Positions 1 to 8,677 of a stretch of DNA of 64,000 nt are shown in pieces; within the stretch, counting starts at the first letter, position 1; each line of letters begins with the position of its first letter. The position numbers and the translations under genes are program-made. Location of the stretch: contig NZ_JAJKBG010000007.1 in NCBI RefSeq assembly GCF_022750635.1, positions 1-64,000 of the forward strand. Direction: 5' to 3'. Source of the stretch: Brevundimonas pishanensis. Lineage in GTDB: Bacteria > Pseudomonadota > Alphaproteobacteria > Caulobacterales > Caulobacteraceae. The notes below the pieces were generated by a model, which had not been told where the DNA came from, did no database searches, and saw nothing but the letters and a program-made list of their open reading frames with translations.

Positions 1-162
1 GACCTCAGGAGACTAACCTAATTCGCTCGAATGGAAGCCGTTTTTACACAGCCTCAGTCGGTAGGTGACGGCACAGGTGAAGCGATTGAGTTGCGGACCG
101 CATCACCCCATATTCTTGGTCTGGCCTGCCTATGATCCTCAGGCCACGTCTGGAGCGAAGAA
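1..162. other. Region upstream of thiS, no gene seen
   Basis: No convincing reading frame is visible. A short inverted repeat (ggcctg at 123-128, caggcc at 140-145) lies just before the thiS ribosome-binding site. I looked for conserved TPP-riboswitch blocks (CUGAGA and the ACCUGAUCUGGAU-type stretch) and did not find them, so control by a TPP aptamer is not supported here. The left edge may hold the promoter or the end of an upstream gene outside the window. Confidence 0.4.
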
Positions 163-360
163 TTGCGTATCGAAGTGAACGGGCAGGGGCGTGACACGTC
201 TGCCGCCACCATTCTGGGCCTCATCGAAGAGCTGTCGCTGGACCCGCGCAAGGTTGCGGTCGAGCGCAATCTGGAGATCGTACCGCGTTCGCTGCATGCC
301 ACCACCGAGCTGGCCGACGGCGACAAGATCGAGCTGGTCCAGTTCGTCGGCGGCGGCTGA
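163..360 (+). CDS. thiS: Sulfur carrier protein ThiS
   Basis: A 65-residue ubiquitin-like sulfur carrier for thiamine thiazole synthesis. The C-terminus ends in Gly-Gly-Gly, the tail that is adenylated and thiocarboxylated before sulfur passes to ThiG. The size fits the family. The start is TTG at 163, preceded by GGAG at 152-155 with a seven-base spacer, and the next residues (RIEVNG) match the usual first beta strand. thiG follows 60 bases later on the same strand, supporting joint expression. The enzymes that load sulfur (ThiF, IscS) and make dehydroglycine (ThiO or ThiH) are not in the window. Confidence 0.9.
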   Translation: MRIEVNGQGRDTSAATILGLIEELSLDPRKVAVERNLEIVPRSLHATTELADGDKIELVQFVGGG

Positions 361-420
361 GCCAGATCAAATCCCGTATCGCGGCTTTAATGCGGGACGG
401 GTTGCGGCTAACTGTTCCTC

Positions 421-1209
421 ATGACCGAATCCGCACCTCGCACCGATAGCTGGACCGTCGCTGGTCGCACCTTCAACTCCCGCCTGATCGTGGGCACGGG
501 CAAATACCGTGACTATGAGCAGAACGCCGCCGCTGTGGTGGCCTCGGGCGCGGAAATGGTGACGGTGGCCGTGCGCCGCGTGAACCTGACGGACCCAGGC
601 CAGCCGGTCCTGACCGACTATATCGATCCCAAGAAATACACCTATCTGCCCAACACGGCGGGCTGCTTTACCGCAGAAGATGCTATGCGCACCCTGCGTC
701 TGGCCCGCGAGGCCGGTGGCTGGACGTTGGTGAAGCTGGAAGTCCTGTCGGAACAGAAGCACCTGTATCCGGACATGGAAGAGACCCTGCGGGCGCTGAA
801 GCTGCTGACCGCCGAAGGCTTCGAGGTCATGGTCTATTGCACCGACGACCCCGTCTATGCCCGCAAGCTGGAAGATGCAGGCGCAGTCGCCATCATGCCG
901 CTGGGCGCGCCGATTGGCTCGGGGCTGGGTATCCAGAACCCCATCAACATCCGCATGATCGTGGAGCAGTCCAAGGTCCCGGTGCTGGTGGATGCTGGTG
1001 TGGGCACGGCTTCGGATGCGGCGGTGGCGATGGAGCTGGGCTGCGACGGCGTGCTGATGAACACCGCCATCGCCGAAGCCCGCGATCCGGTTTTGATGGC
1101 CAGCGCCATGAAGCACGCGGTCATTGCGGGGCGCGAATCTTACCTCGCTGGCCGGATGAAGAAGCGCATGTTCGCCGATCCGTCCTCGCCGCTGGCGGGC
1201 CTGATCTAA
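421..1209 (+). CDS. thiG: Thiazole synthase ThiG
   Basis: A 262-residue TIM-barrel enzyme that condenses 1-deoxy-D-xylulose 5-phosphate, dehydroglycine and ThiS-thiocarboxylate into the thiamine thiazole phosphate. The barrel is complete: an N-terminal [12 protein letters not shown] stretch, the Schiff-base lysine in TLVKLEVL, the [12 protein letters not shown] phosphate loop, and a C-terminal [14 protein letters not shown] segment. Length is normal. It starts at ATG 421, 60 bases after thiS. A strong bidirectional stem-loop follows the stop and separates it from the convergent DsbA-like gene. Confidence 0.96.
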   Translation: MTESAPRTDSWTVAGRTFNSRLIVGTGKYRDYEQNAAAVVASGAEMVTVAVRRVNLTDPGQPVLTDYIDPKKYTYLPNTAGCFTAEDAMRTLRLAREAGGWTLVKLEVLSEQKHLYPDMEETLRALKLLTAEGFEVMVYCTDDPVYARKLEDAGAVAIMPLGAPIGSGLGIQNPINIRMIVEQSKVPVLVDAGVGTASDAAVAMELGCDGVLMNTAIAEARDPVLMASAMKHAVIAGRESYLAGRMKKRMFADPSSPLAGLI

Positions 1210-1218
1210 GGCAAGAAA

Positions 1219-1256
1219 AAGGGCCGGAGAGCAGATCGCTTTCCGGCCCTTCTTGT
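1219..1256 (+). terminator. Bidirectional terminator, thiG / DsbA-like gene
   Basis: A perfect 10-bp stem (aagggccgga at 1219-1228, tccggccctt at 1242-1251) with a 13-base loop, purine-rich before and T-rich after. It lies between convergent genes and can serve both strands. Confidence 0.8.
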
Positions 1257-1269
1257 ATCTGGGATCGGC

Positions 1270-2070
1270 TTATTTGACCGCTTCGATCATCTTCTCGACC
1301 TCGGCGGGGTCGATGCTGGCGCTGGTCTTGCCGTTGACGAAGAAGGTCGGCGTGCCGCGCAGGCGCAAGGTTGCGCCGATGGTGTGAATGTCCGCGATCT
1401 GGCGAACAGCCTCCGGCGAGGTCATGAACTGGTTGGCCTTGGCCATTTCCACGCCAGCCTGTTTCAGGATGTCGTTCACGGCGTCTTCGTCCAGAGCGCG
1501 CTCGGCCATCAGGGCATCGTGGACGGCCAGATATTTGCCTTGATCATGCGCCGCCAGCGCTGCGCGGGCGGCATAGTTGGACGTGACCGTCGAGCCATTG
1601 TCGAGAATCGGCCATTCCTTGAAGATGAAGCGCACCTCGGGGTGGCGGTCCATCATGGCGCGGTACGGTGCGGCCACGGCCTTACAGCCAGGGCAGCGAT
1701 AGTCGAAGAACTGGATCACCGTGACCTTGGCGTCTGCCGGACCGAACATGGGATCGCGGGTATCGGCTTCCAGCAGGCGAGGATTGGCGGCGACGGCCTG
1801 ATCAATCGACGAGGTTGCGCTCTGGTCTTCCAGCGACTGTCGCGCTTCCAGCATCTCATCGAGAATCTGCGGGTTCTGCAAAAGGTAGCCGCGCACATCT
1901 GCGCGCGGTCCAACGCCCAGATAAGGTAGACCGGCCAAGACCAGAGCTGCCGCCGAAATGGCGACAGCCGCCCCCGCCAATAGCGAAGAAGGTGCACCGG
2001 ACGACGAGCGGTGTTTACCGTTCTGTTCGGGCACGGCGGTGTTGTTTGCGGGCGGAGGCATGTCGGTCAT
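1270..2070 (-). CDS. DsbA-family thiol:disulfide oxidoreductase (Com1/ScsC-like)
   Basis: A 266-residue membrane-anchored or exported thioredoxin-fold protein. A single hydrophobic segment near residues 30-48 would place the catalytic domain in the periplasm. The active site is FDYRCPGC with cysteines 126 and 129, and RLRGTPTFFVNG near the C-terminus carries the cis-proline typical of DsbA folds. The region before the catalytic domain (residues 55-100, with LLQNPQIL and a Ser/Gln-rich helix) resembles the N-terminal extension of Com1/ScsC-type proteins. It lies 30 bases downstream of the M48 peptidase on the same strand, suggesting a shared envelope-maintenance transcript. A second possible start is four codons in. 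Confidence 0.88.
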   Translation of the reverse strand: MTDMPPPANNTAVPEQNGKHRSSSGAPSSLLAGAAVAISAAALVLAGLPYLGVGPRADVRGYLLQNPQILDEMLEARQSLEDQSATSSIDQAVAANPRLLEADTRDPMFGPADAKVTVIQFFDYRCPGCKAVAAPYRAMMDRHPEVRFIFKEWPILDNGSTVTSNYAARAALAAHDQGKYLAVHDALMAERALDEDAVNDILKQAGVEMAKANQFMTSPEAVRQIADIHTIGATLRLRGTPTFFVNGKTSASIDPAEVEKMIEAVK

Positions 2071-2100
2071 AAAGTCTGGTACTCGTCTGGGACGGGAGTG

Positions 2101-3516
2101 TTAGTTGGTGCCGGGCGGCTGGACCTGCTGGCCGCGACGCTGCTGGTTACGGCGCTCGGCGGCGGCAATGTCGTCTTCAGACGCGCCGGACGCCAGAACG
2201 ATGTCGGTCGCACGGCGCCATTCGATGCTGTTGCGGTCCAGCATATCGCGGGCGCGCAGGGCGAACTCGTTGGCCTGACGCGGTTGGCGTAGCGCGAACC
2301 AGTATTCTGCCGAGGCCAGACGGGCTTCACCCTCTTTGCCCTGATTGGCATAGGCCTGACTGAGCAGACGCCAAGCCATCGAGTTATCGTCCTCGCGGGC
2401 GAGGGCGAACTTCAGCTCTGTCTCCGCCTTGGCAGTGTTCTCGGGCGTACCGCTTTCAAGCAGGGCGTGGGCGAGGTTGATGCGGAGAAGTGGCGCTTCA
2501 GGCAGTAGCTGTACGGCGCGCGAATGGGCTTCAAGCGCCTCGGCCGGACGGCCTTCTTCGAAGATGATCTGGCCCTTCAACTCCCACAGATAGGCGTTCT
2601 CCGGCTGCTCGGCCAACAGCGCGTCTACAGCCTCCAAGGCCTTGTGGGTCTGGCCGTCGCGATACCAGGCGATGGCGCGAGCATAGCGGGCAGGGAACGA
2701 GGTATCCGAGGTAGGATATTCAAGCAGCGTCGTGTTCGGGTGCTGCATAAATCCGCGAATCTTGGCGATCACCAGCGCGTGCTGGGCAATACGCTCCTCG
2801 CTGTCACGCTTATCGTAGTTGGACGCGCGCTCAACCGGACCGCGCAAAGCACTGATGCGCTGGGATGACAGCGGGTGGCTGCGGAAATAGGGGAAGCGGC
2901 GGGCGTCGGAGAAAACTTCCTGCGAGCGGAAGTTCTCGAAGAACTCGACCAGACCGCGACCGGATTCGCCTGCACGCTCCAGTGCGCGTGCACCGGTGAT
3001 GTCGGCTTCGCCTTCCTGCGACTGCATGTAACGCAGCGCGCCCAGTGTGCCGAAATACTGGCTTGATGCGATCAGCGCCGCGCCTGCATCGGGTGCACCA
3101 GCAAGTGCAGCCAGAGCGCCCAGCGCCATGGTCATGATCATCGGCTGCATGCCCGCATTCTGGGCACCGTCGCGCAGGGTGTGACGATTTTTGATGTGAC
3201 CGGCTTCGTGCGCAATCACGCCCAGAAGCTGGTTCGGATTCTTGGTTTCAAGAATAAGGCCGGTGTTCAGGCCCATAACCCGCCCGCGTGTAGCCCACGC
3301 ATTCAGGCTGTCATCGTTGACGAGCAGGATTTCGACTTCGTCAGGGTCCAACCCCATGGCCGTGATCGTCGGCGCGGACCATTGGTGAATGATCCCTTCG
3401 ATCTCTGTATCGCGGATCAGACTTTGTGCGGATGCGGGGAGGGCGGCGGCCATCAGCGCAGCCGCCGCCGTCCCTGCTACCAGCAGACGGGGAAGAACAG
3501 TGGAAAACCGGATCAT
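2101..3516 (-). CDS. M48-family periplasmic metalloprotease with TPR-like repeats (BepA-like)
   Basis: A 471-residue exported zinc protease. A signal peptide covers roughly residues 1-30 and ends ALPASA-QS. The HEAGH zinc motif gives ligands H103 and H107 with catalytic E104, and the third ligand is in QEGEADITGARA. Residues after about 290 look like tetratricopeptide helices, the BepA/YfgC arrangement in which the repeats contact the outer-membrane assembly machine. Length agrees with BepA. It is the first gene of a minus-strand pair with the DsbA-like protein. Orthology to BepA itself is inferred from domain order. Confidence 0.88.
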   Translation of the reverse strand: MIRFSTVLPRLLVAGTAAAALMAAALPASAQSLIRDTEIEGIIHQWSAPTITAMGLDPDEVEILLVNDDSLNAWATRGRVMGLNTGLILETKNPNQLLGVIAHEAGHIKNRHTLRDGAQNAGMQPMIMTMALGALAALAGAPDAGAALIASSQYFGTLGALRYMQSQEGEADITGARALERAGESGRGLVEFFENFRSQEVFSDARRFPYFRSHPLSSQRISALRGPVERASNYDKRDSEERIAQHALVIAKIRGFMQHPNTTLLEYPTSDTSFPARYARAIAWYRDGQTHKALEAVDALLAEQPENAYLWELKGQIIFEEGRPAEALEAHSRAVQLLPEAPLLRINLAHALLESGTPENTAKAETELKFALAREDDNSMAWRLLSQAYANQGKEGEARLASAEYWFALRQPRQANEFALRARDMLDRNSIEWRRATDIVLASGASEDDIAAAERRNQQRRGQQVQPPGTN

Positions 3517-3570
3517 GGTGAACTCCAGAGCAACGGCCTCCCTACTGTCTTCACGTCAAATCATGGCCGA

Positions 3571-6342
3571 TCAACGGCGCCACCAGCCGCGCTTCGGCTT
3601 TTCAGGCGGAGCGACGATCTGGTTTGGATCGTTGGCGATAATGTCTCCGACTGCAAGCGGAGCCTCCTCCACCGCGTCAACAAGGACGGGAGCGGGGGCC
3701 TCGACCACAGCCGGAGCGACCTCGGCAACAGGAGCCGCAACAGGTTCCGGACGCACTTCTTCGTGGCGGACTTCCTCGATAGCCTGTTCGACAGCAAAGG
3801 CCTGAGCGGGCGTCACGTCCAGTTTGGCCGGTACGGCCTCTTCGGCGTCACGGGCGCGCTCGGTTGCCTTCTCGACGATCCGGTCATCGGGGATGACAGC
3901 GACGAACGGCGGCTGGTCGTCCGATGAAGCCTCGACCGGGGCGGCGTCTTCCAGAGCCGGTTCGGCGCTTCGGGTCTTGCGACGGACGCGGCGGCGTTTC
4001 GGTGCTTCGTCGATCGTAGCTTCGACAGCGACAGTCTCTGCCGGAGCCGCAGCTTCCGCTTGATCATCCGCTTCGATCACAGTTGCGATCGGCAGATCGG
4101 GGTTACCTTCGACCGGCAGGCCTTCGTTGCTGGCGCGATCCTCGGCCTTGATGTCCGAAGGCGTTTCTTCCTGATCGCGGTTGCGACCACGGCCACGACC
4201 ACGACGACGGCGCGAACGACGGCCTTCGCCCTCGATCTTCACTTCGTCCAGCGAGGCGACTTCGTTCTCGACACCTTCGACGGCTACCGCTTCTGCAACC
4301 GGACGCGGGGCGCGTTCCGGACGCTCGGGGCGTTCCGGGTTCAGCGGGTCGAACCAGACGTAAGGGTCATTGAGCGACGGCGTGCGGCCGCGCACCCAGG
4401 TGTAGACGTCGCGATCACCTTCTTCACGCGAACGACGACCGCCTCGGCGGCCACGGCGACGACGGCCGCCACGGCCTTCTTCGTCTTCGTCGTCGGTCGG
4501 GGCAGCGGCTTCGACTTCTTCTTCACGGCGACCACCACGGCGGCGGCGACGGCGGCGGCCACCACGGCCATCCTCGTCACGTTCGGCGCGTTCAGCGTCT
4601 TCACCATCTTCGTCGCTGTCGTCGTCCGAAGCGTCAGAGGCGACGTCGTCATCGTCCTCTTCTTCCTCTTCGTCGAAGATGGCGTGATCGTCGATGCCGT
4701 CATCCAGAACCGACAGGTCGAACTGGTCCTGCGGAGCGGTGAACTCTTCGTTGGTCTCGGTACGCTCGATATGGTGCTCACCTTGAGCCAGCGAGTCGTC
4801 GATCTGAACGATGACCTTGAGGCCACGCATCTGTTCCAGACGCTGCAGATAGTCGCGCTTGTGGTTCAGGATGTAGATGGCCACAGCGGTCGAGACGCGC
4901 AGGGTAATGCAACCGGCACCATTACGGCCCGCTTCGATCTCTACGGCACGCAGGGTGGTCAGCGAAGCGGACTCTGCCGACCGCACGCGGCCGGTGCCCT
5001 GGCAGCAGGAGCAAGCCTCGGTCGCGCCTTCGATGACGCCGAGGCGGCGACGCTGGCGGCTGATTTCCATCAAGCCGAAGGGCGAGATGCGACCCATTTG
5101 GATGCGGGCGCGATCTTGAGCCAGTGCGTCCTTCAAAACCTTTTCGACAGCGCGGTTGTTCTTCGATTCATCCATGTCGATGAAGTCGATGACAACCAGA
5201 CCGGCCAAGTCGCGCAGACGCAGTTGGCGGGCGGCTTCGACGGCGGCTTCGATGTTGGTTTTGACGGCGGTTTGCTCGACGTTCCGCTCTTTGGTCGAGC
5301 GACCCGAGTTCACGTCGATGGCCACCAGAGCTTCGGTCTGGTTGATCACCAGATAGCCGCCCGACTTCAGCGGAACGACCGGCTGGTGAATCTGAGTCAG
5401 CACTTCCTCGATGCCGTTCGAGGCGAACAGCGGGCGGGTGCCTTGGTACAGATGAATCTTTTTGGCCTGCGATGGCATCAGCACGCGCATGAAGTCGCGC
5501 GCCTGCAGGAAGCCTTCGATGCCTTCGACCTGAATGCCGTCGAAGTCCTTGTCGTACATGTCGCGCACGGCGCGACGGACTAGGTTCTCTTCTTCGTAGA
5601 TGACAGCCGGTGCGGTCGATTTCAGCGTCGTCTCGCGGATGGTCGACCACAGACGCAACAGATATTCATAGTCGCGCTTGATCTCGGCACGGGTGCGCTT
5701 TGCGCCCGCCGTGCGGATGATCAGGCCCATGCCTTCCGGCACCTTCAGCGCGGCAGCGGCAGCTTTGAGGCGGCGACGGTCCGAGGTGTTGGTGATTTTG
5801 CGGCTGATGCCGCCACCCTTGCCGGTGTTCGGCATGAGCACGCAGTAACGACCGGCCAGCGACAGCCAGGTGGTCAGGGCAGCACCCTTGGCACCGCGCT
5901 CGTCTTTCACGACCTGGATCAGCAGGACCTGACGGCGCTTGATGACGTCTTGAATCTTGTAGCGACGCATCAGGCGGCGCTTCAGACGTTCCTCGTCGGC
6001 CAGACGGCCTTCGGAATCGCCTTCGTCGTCGCGGTCCAGATCTTCGTCTTCATCCTCGTCGCCCGCTTCGGCCATGATGGCTTCGCGGTCGGCGACCGGG
6101 ATTTGATAATAGTCAGGGTGAATCTCGTTGAAGGCGAGGAAACCGTGACGGTTGCCACCATACTCAACGAAAGCCGCCTGAAGGCTCGGCTCTACGCGCG
6201 TAACCTTGGCTAGATAGATATTGCCGCGGAGTTGACGACGACCGCGGGATTCGAAATCGAATTCCTCAACTTGACGGCCGTCCACGATTGCGACGCGCGT
6301 TTCTTCCGCGTGCGCCGCATCGATCAGCATAGTCTTGGACAT
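3571..6342 (-). CDS. rne: Ribonuclease E
   Basis: A 923-residue endoribonuclease, core of the RNA degradosome. The N-terminal S1 domain (about 35-135) carries an acidic insertion at about 93-120. The DNase-I-like catalytic site has D343 in AIDVNSG and D386/D389 in VIDFIDMDE. The zinc-link is TEACSCCQGT at 441-450. Beyond about residue 540 the protein is low-complexity: an acidic block, then arginine/glycine tracts such as GGRRRRRRRGGRR, then Ala/Pro/Glu-rich sequence, ending GWWRR. This fits the disordered scaffold and condensate-forming tail of alphaproteobacterial RNase E. A long structured leader lies upstream. Confidence 0.96.
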   Translation of the reverse strand: MSKTMLIDAAHAEETRVAIVDGRQVEEFDFESRGRRQLRGNIYLAKVTRVEPSLQAAFVEYGGNRHGFLAFNEIHPDYYQIPVADREAIMAEAGDEDEDEDLDRDDEGDSEGRLADEERLKRRLMRRYKIQDVIKRRQVLLIQVVKDERGAKGAALTTWLSLAGRYCVLMPNTGKGGGISRKITNTSDRRRLKAAAAALKVPEGMGLIIRTAGAKRTRAEIKRDYEYLLRLWSTIRETTLKSTAPAVIYEEENLVRRAVRDMYDKDFDGIQVEGIEGFLQARDFMRVLMPSQAKKIHLYQGTRPLFASNGIEEVLTQIHQPVVPLKSGGYLVINQTEALVAIDVNSGRSTKERNVEQTAVKTNIEAAVEAARQLRLRDLAGLVVIDFIDMDESKNNRAVEKVLKDALAQDRARIQMGRISPFGLMEISRQRRRLGVIEGATEACSCCQGTGRVRSAESASLTTLRAVEIEAGRNGAGCITLRVSTAVAIYILNHKRDYLQRLEQMRGLKVIVQIDDSLAQGEHHIERTETNEEFTAPQDQFDLSVLDDGIDDHAIFDEEEEEDDDDVASDASDDDSDEDGEDAERAERDEDGRGGRRRRRRRGGRREEEVEAAAPTDDEDEEGRGGRRRRGRRGGRRSREEGDRDVYTWVRGRTPSLNDPYVWFDPLNPERPERPERAPRPVAEAVAVEGVENEVASLDEVKIEGEGRRSRRRRGRGRGRNRDQEETPSDIKAEDRASNEGLPVEGNPDLPIATVIEADDQAEAAAPAETVAVEATIDEAPKRRRVRRKTRSAEPALEDAAPVEASSDDQPPFVAVIPDDRIVEKATERARDAEEAVPAKLDVTPAQAFAVEQAIEEVRHEEVRPEPVAAPVAEVAPAVVEAPAPVLVDAVEEAPLAVGDIIANDPNQIVAPPEKPKRGWWRR

Positions 6343-6480
6343 GTAGTGTCTCTCTCAGGCGCGCCAGCCCGTGCCCCGCGAGGTTCCTCGCATGGATGAA
6401 CCCCGTCAGCAGGGGAGCGGCTCGCCAAATGTGGATGGGGCCACGCGCACACATCGTCGCCTCGCGGATCGCGAGGTCGG
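6343..6480 (-). promoter_or_regulatory. Structured 5' leader of rne
   Basis: Three compact inverted repeats sit directly upstream of the rne start: gcgagg-tt-cctcgc at 6378-6391, cccc-(7)-gggg at 6401-6415 and cctcgcg-gat-cgcgagg at 6460-6476. In enterobacteria a long structured rne leader lets RNase E cut its own mRNA and control its level. The presence of hairpins is seen; autoregulation here is inferred. Confidence 0.45.
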
Positions 6481-6824
6481 CATTCGATTGCCGGACGGTG
6501 ACGCAGGCGTATTGGCCCATGGGTTCTGTCGGTCCGGGGTCTGGTCGCGCCAACATTAAAGAGGCTGCGGTCCAAACCCGCTTGATCCTAGGGCAGGGAG
6601 CTGTTGCCAACCCACCGTCGGAATAGGGTGAAATAAACTAGCAGCCGCGAGGAGGGCGTGCCCGACGCCGCACAGGGGCGTAGGCGCGATCGGTCGCGGT
6701 CCATGAACAATAGGCGCCATTCTGACAAAATGCAAAAACATTGCGCGAAAGGATATCTTTACGAAATCCTTAACAGTCAGAGGCTAGCTAGAAACCCTAG
6801 AATAAGAAGGAGTCCGTCTGGGCG
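6481..6824. other. rne/amiC divergent intergenic region
   Basis: The 482-base gap between rne and amiC is the longest non-coding stretch in the window. Its rne-proximal third holds the leader hairpins. The rest has no supported reading frame and must contain promoters for both directions. The amiC-proximal 100 bases are more AT-rich and contain a possible CtrA site, an agaaggag ribosome-binding site and a GAGTC (GANTC, CcrM-type) site at 6808-6812. Confidence 0.5.
6759..6774 (+). promoter_or_regulatory. Possible CtrA box before amiC
   Basis: The sequence TTAC-gaaatcc-TTAAC matches the Caulobacter CtrA consensus TTAA-N7-TTAA with one mismatch. It lies 51 bases before the amiC start in an AT-rich patch. 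CtrA control of amiC is a hypothesis based on this match only. Confidence 0.35.
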
Positions 6825-8033
6825 ATGCGCGTTCTGTGGCGTGAGGGTCTTACGCGTTGGGGGCTGCGAGAGTGGTCACTGACCGCATTAGCGGTCGTGG
6901 TCATGCTTTCGGCAGTGCTGATGGCTGGCCTCGGACTTGCGCGTGGATCGGACATACAGATCAAGTCGGTTCGCTTTGGCGGCGATGCGCAACGCACGCG
7001 CGTCGTTATCGACCTGTCGCGTGAAACCCGCGGGCGCGTACTTCTGGACGGCACGACCGGTCGTGTCAGCGTGGCTCTGGCAGATATCGACCCCGGTCGC
7101 GGTCTGTCGGGCAATGGCTCGGGACTGGTTAGCGCCTATCAGCTTGAAAATGGTGCAGGCGGTACGCGCGTCAATCTGGATCTGGCACGTGGAGCGACCA
7201 TCGAGCGCCGCTTCCTGCTGCCGCCGGGTGATGGTGTTGCCAACTATCGCTATGTGATTGACCTCAAGGCGACGGGCGCTGCCGAGGCTCCGGTGATGGC
7301 CTCGCGCCGCCCGCAGCCGCGTGCCGAAAAGCCGCTCATTGTAATCGATGCCGGTCACGGTGGCCGCGACCCTGGTGCACGCGGCGACGACGTTTGGGAG
7401 AAGACGGTCACGCTGGCGGCTGCCCGCGAGTTGAAGACAGCGCTTGAGCGCACCGGTCGCTACCGTGTGCGCCTGACCCGCGATGCCGATGTCTATGTCG
7501 TGCACAGCCGCCGCGTGCAGATTGCGCGTGATGCTGGCGCGGACCTGTTTATTTCCCTGCACGCCGACGCAGGAACCGATCCGGCTTTGCGCGGTGCATC
7601 GGTCTATACCTTGTCGGAGCAGGGCGCTGGCCGCGCTGTTCGCGAGTTCACGGCAAACGACGACTGGCAGCGCAATCTGCGTCTGCCAGGGCGTGATGCT
7701 TCGGTTGACCGTATCCTGCTCGACATGACCCAGCGCGCGACCCAAAACCGTTCGGCGCAGTTCGCCCGCGTGCTGCTGACCCATCTCGAAGCTGACAGCC
7801 ACCCGATGCTGCGCCAAAGCCACCGCGCTGCGGGATTGGCCGTTCTGCTGGCTCCGGATGTGCCGGCCGTGTTGCTGGAGATGGGTTTCATCACCAATCC
7901 GGAAGACGGCCGTGTCCTTACCGACGAGCGTTCGCGTCGTCGTCTGATGCGCACGGTGGCCGAGGGTATCGACCGCTATTTCCGTGAACCCTCCGCTCAG
8001 GTCCGCGTCGCCGGAACGGGCGGGCAGGGCTAA
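6825..8033 (+). CDS. amiC: N-acetylmuramoyl-L-alanine amidase AmiC
   Basis: A 402-residue periplasmic amidase that removes stem peptides from peptidoglycan during daughter-cell separation. A hydrophobic signal or anchor spans about residues 20-40, an AMIN domain (septal targeting) about 42-148, and an Amidase_3 catalytic domain about 170-390. Zinc and catalytic residues are present: H178 in VIDAGHGGRDPG, E192, H246 in SLHADAG and E352 in LLEMGF. The ATG at 6825 follows an agaaggag site. The inhibitory helix seen in E. coli AmiC-type enzymes is not obvious. A perfect terminator follows. Confidence 0.95.
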   Translation: MRVLWREGLTRWGLREWSLTALAVVVMLSAVLMAGLGLARGSDIQIKSVRFGGDAQRTRVVIDLSRETRGRVLLDGTTGRVSVALADIDPGRGLSGNGSGLVSAYQLENGAGGTRVNLDLARGATIERRFLLPPGDGVANYRYVIDLKATGAAEAPVMASRRPQPRAEKPLIVIDAGHGGRDPGARGDDVWEKTVTLAAARELKTALERTGRYRVRLTRDADVYVVHSRRVQIARDAGADLFISLHADAGTDPALRGASVYTLSEQGAGRAVREFTANDDWQRNLRLPGRDASVDRILLDMTQRATQNRSAQFARVLLTHLEADSHPMLRQSHRAAGLAVLLAPDVPAVLLEMGFITNPEDGRVLTDERSRRRLMRTVAEGIDRYFREPSAQVRVAGTGGQG

Positions 8034-8050
8034 GGCCCTTGCAGATAAAC

Positions 8051-8080
8051 AAAGGCCCCCGTGCGAACGGGGGCCTTTTT
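8051..8080 (+). terminator. Bidirectional terminator after amiC
   Basis: A perfect 12-bp stem (8051-8062 with 8067-8078) closed by a GCGA tetraloop, flanked by A's on the left and T's on the right. It serves amiC on the plus strand and the NYN gene on the minus strand. Confidence 0.9.
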
Positions 8081-8099
8081 CGTATCCGGTCCGGACCGT

Positions 8100-8645
8100 T
8101 TAGCGCTCGCGGTTGAAGGCGGGCTTGGGCTTGGAGAACTCGTTCATGACGTCGGCCAGATCGATGAACTCGTCGGCTTGGCGGCGTAGATCGTCGCTGA
8201 TTTGCGGCGGCTGGCTCTTGGTGGTGGACACGACCGTTACGCGCACGCCCTTGGCCTGTACGGCCTGAACTAAGCGTTTGAAGTCACCGTCGCCCGAGAA
8301 GAGAACAACTTCGTCGAGGTGAGGGGCAAGCTCGAGCATGTCGACGGCGATCTCGACGTCCATATTGCCCTTGGTGCGGGTGTGGCCCTGTGCATCGGTA
8401 AAGCGGCGTACCGGCTTGGTCATGACGGTAAAGCCGTTGTAGTCCAGCCAGTCCACAAGGGGGCGAACCGGTGAGAACTCTTCGCCTTCCACGATGGCAG
8501 TATAGTAATAAGAGCGGATCAGGCGGCCATCACGGCCGAAGAACTCCGACAGCTTGCGAAAATCGAGATCAACGTTAAGCGAGCGCGCCGCCGAATAGAG
8601 GTTGGCACCGTCGATAAAAAGCGCAATGCGGTTGGGGGACGTCAT
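8100..8645 (-). CDS. NYN-domain (LabA/DUF88-like) putative ribonuclease
   Basis: A 181-residue PIN-like NYN-domain protein. The acidic metal-binding set is complete: FIDGANLY at the N-terminus, MDVEIAVDMLEL mid-protein and LFSGDGDFKRL after it, with a VVSTTKSQPPQISDDLRRQADEF-type end. I place the start at the ATG at 8645, where the conserved IALFIDGANL begins within eleven residues and an AGGA lies upstream. A 17-codon extension is open but would run into the folK start region. The substrate is unknown. It is divergent from folK with a 32-base gap, so the promoters must overlap. Confidence 0.85.
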   Translation of the reverse strand: MTSPNRIALFIDGANLYSAARSLNVDLDFRKLSEFFGRDGRLIRSYYYTAIVEGEEFSPVRPLVDWLDYNGFTVMTKPVRRFTDAQGHTRTKGNMDVEIAVDMLELAPHLDEVVLFSGDGDFKRLVQAVQAKGVRVTVVSTTKSQPPQISDDLRRQADEFIDLADVMNEFSKPKPAFNRER

Positions 8646-8677
8646 CAATATAGATCCTGATAAAAAGGCATTTTGGT

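Noticed and set aside
1-162. TPP riboswitch upstream of thiS
   Set aside because: The conserved aptamer blocks are not present; only a small 6-bp hairpin is visible.
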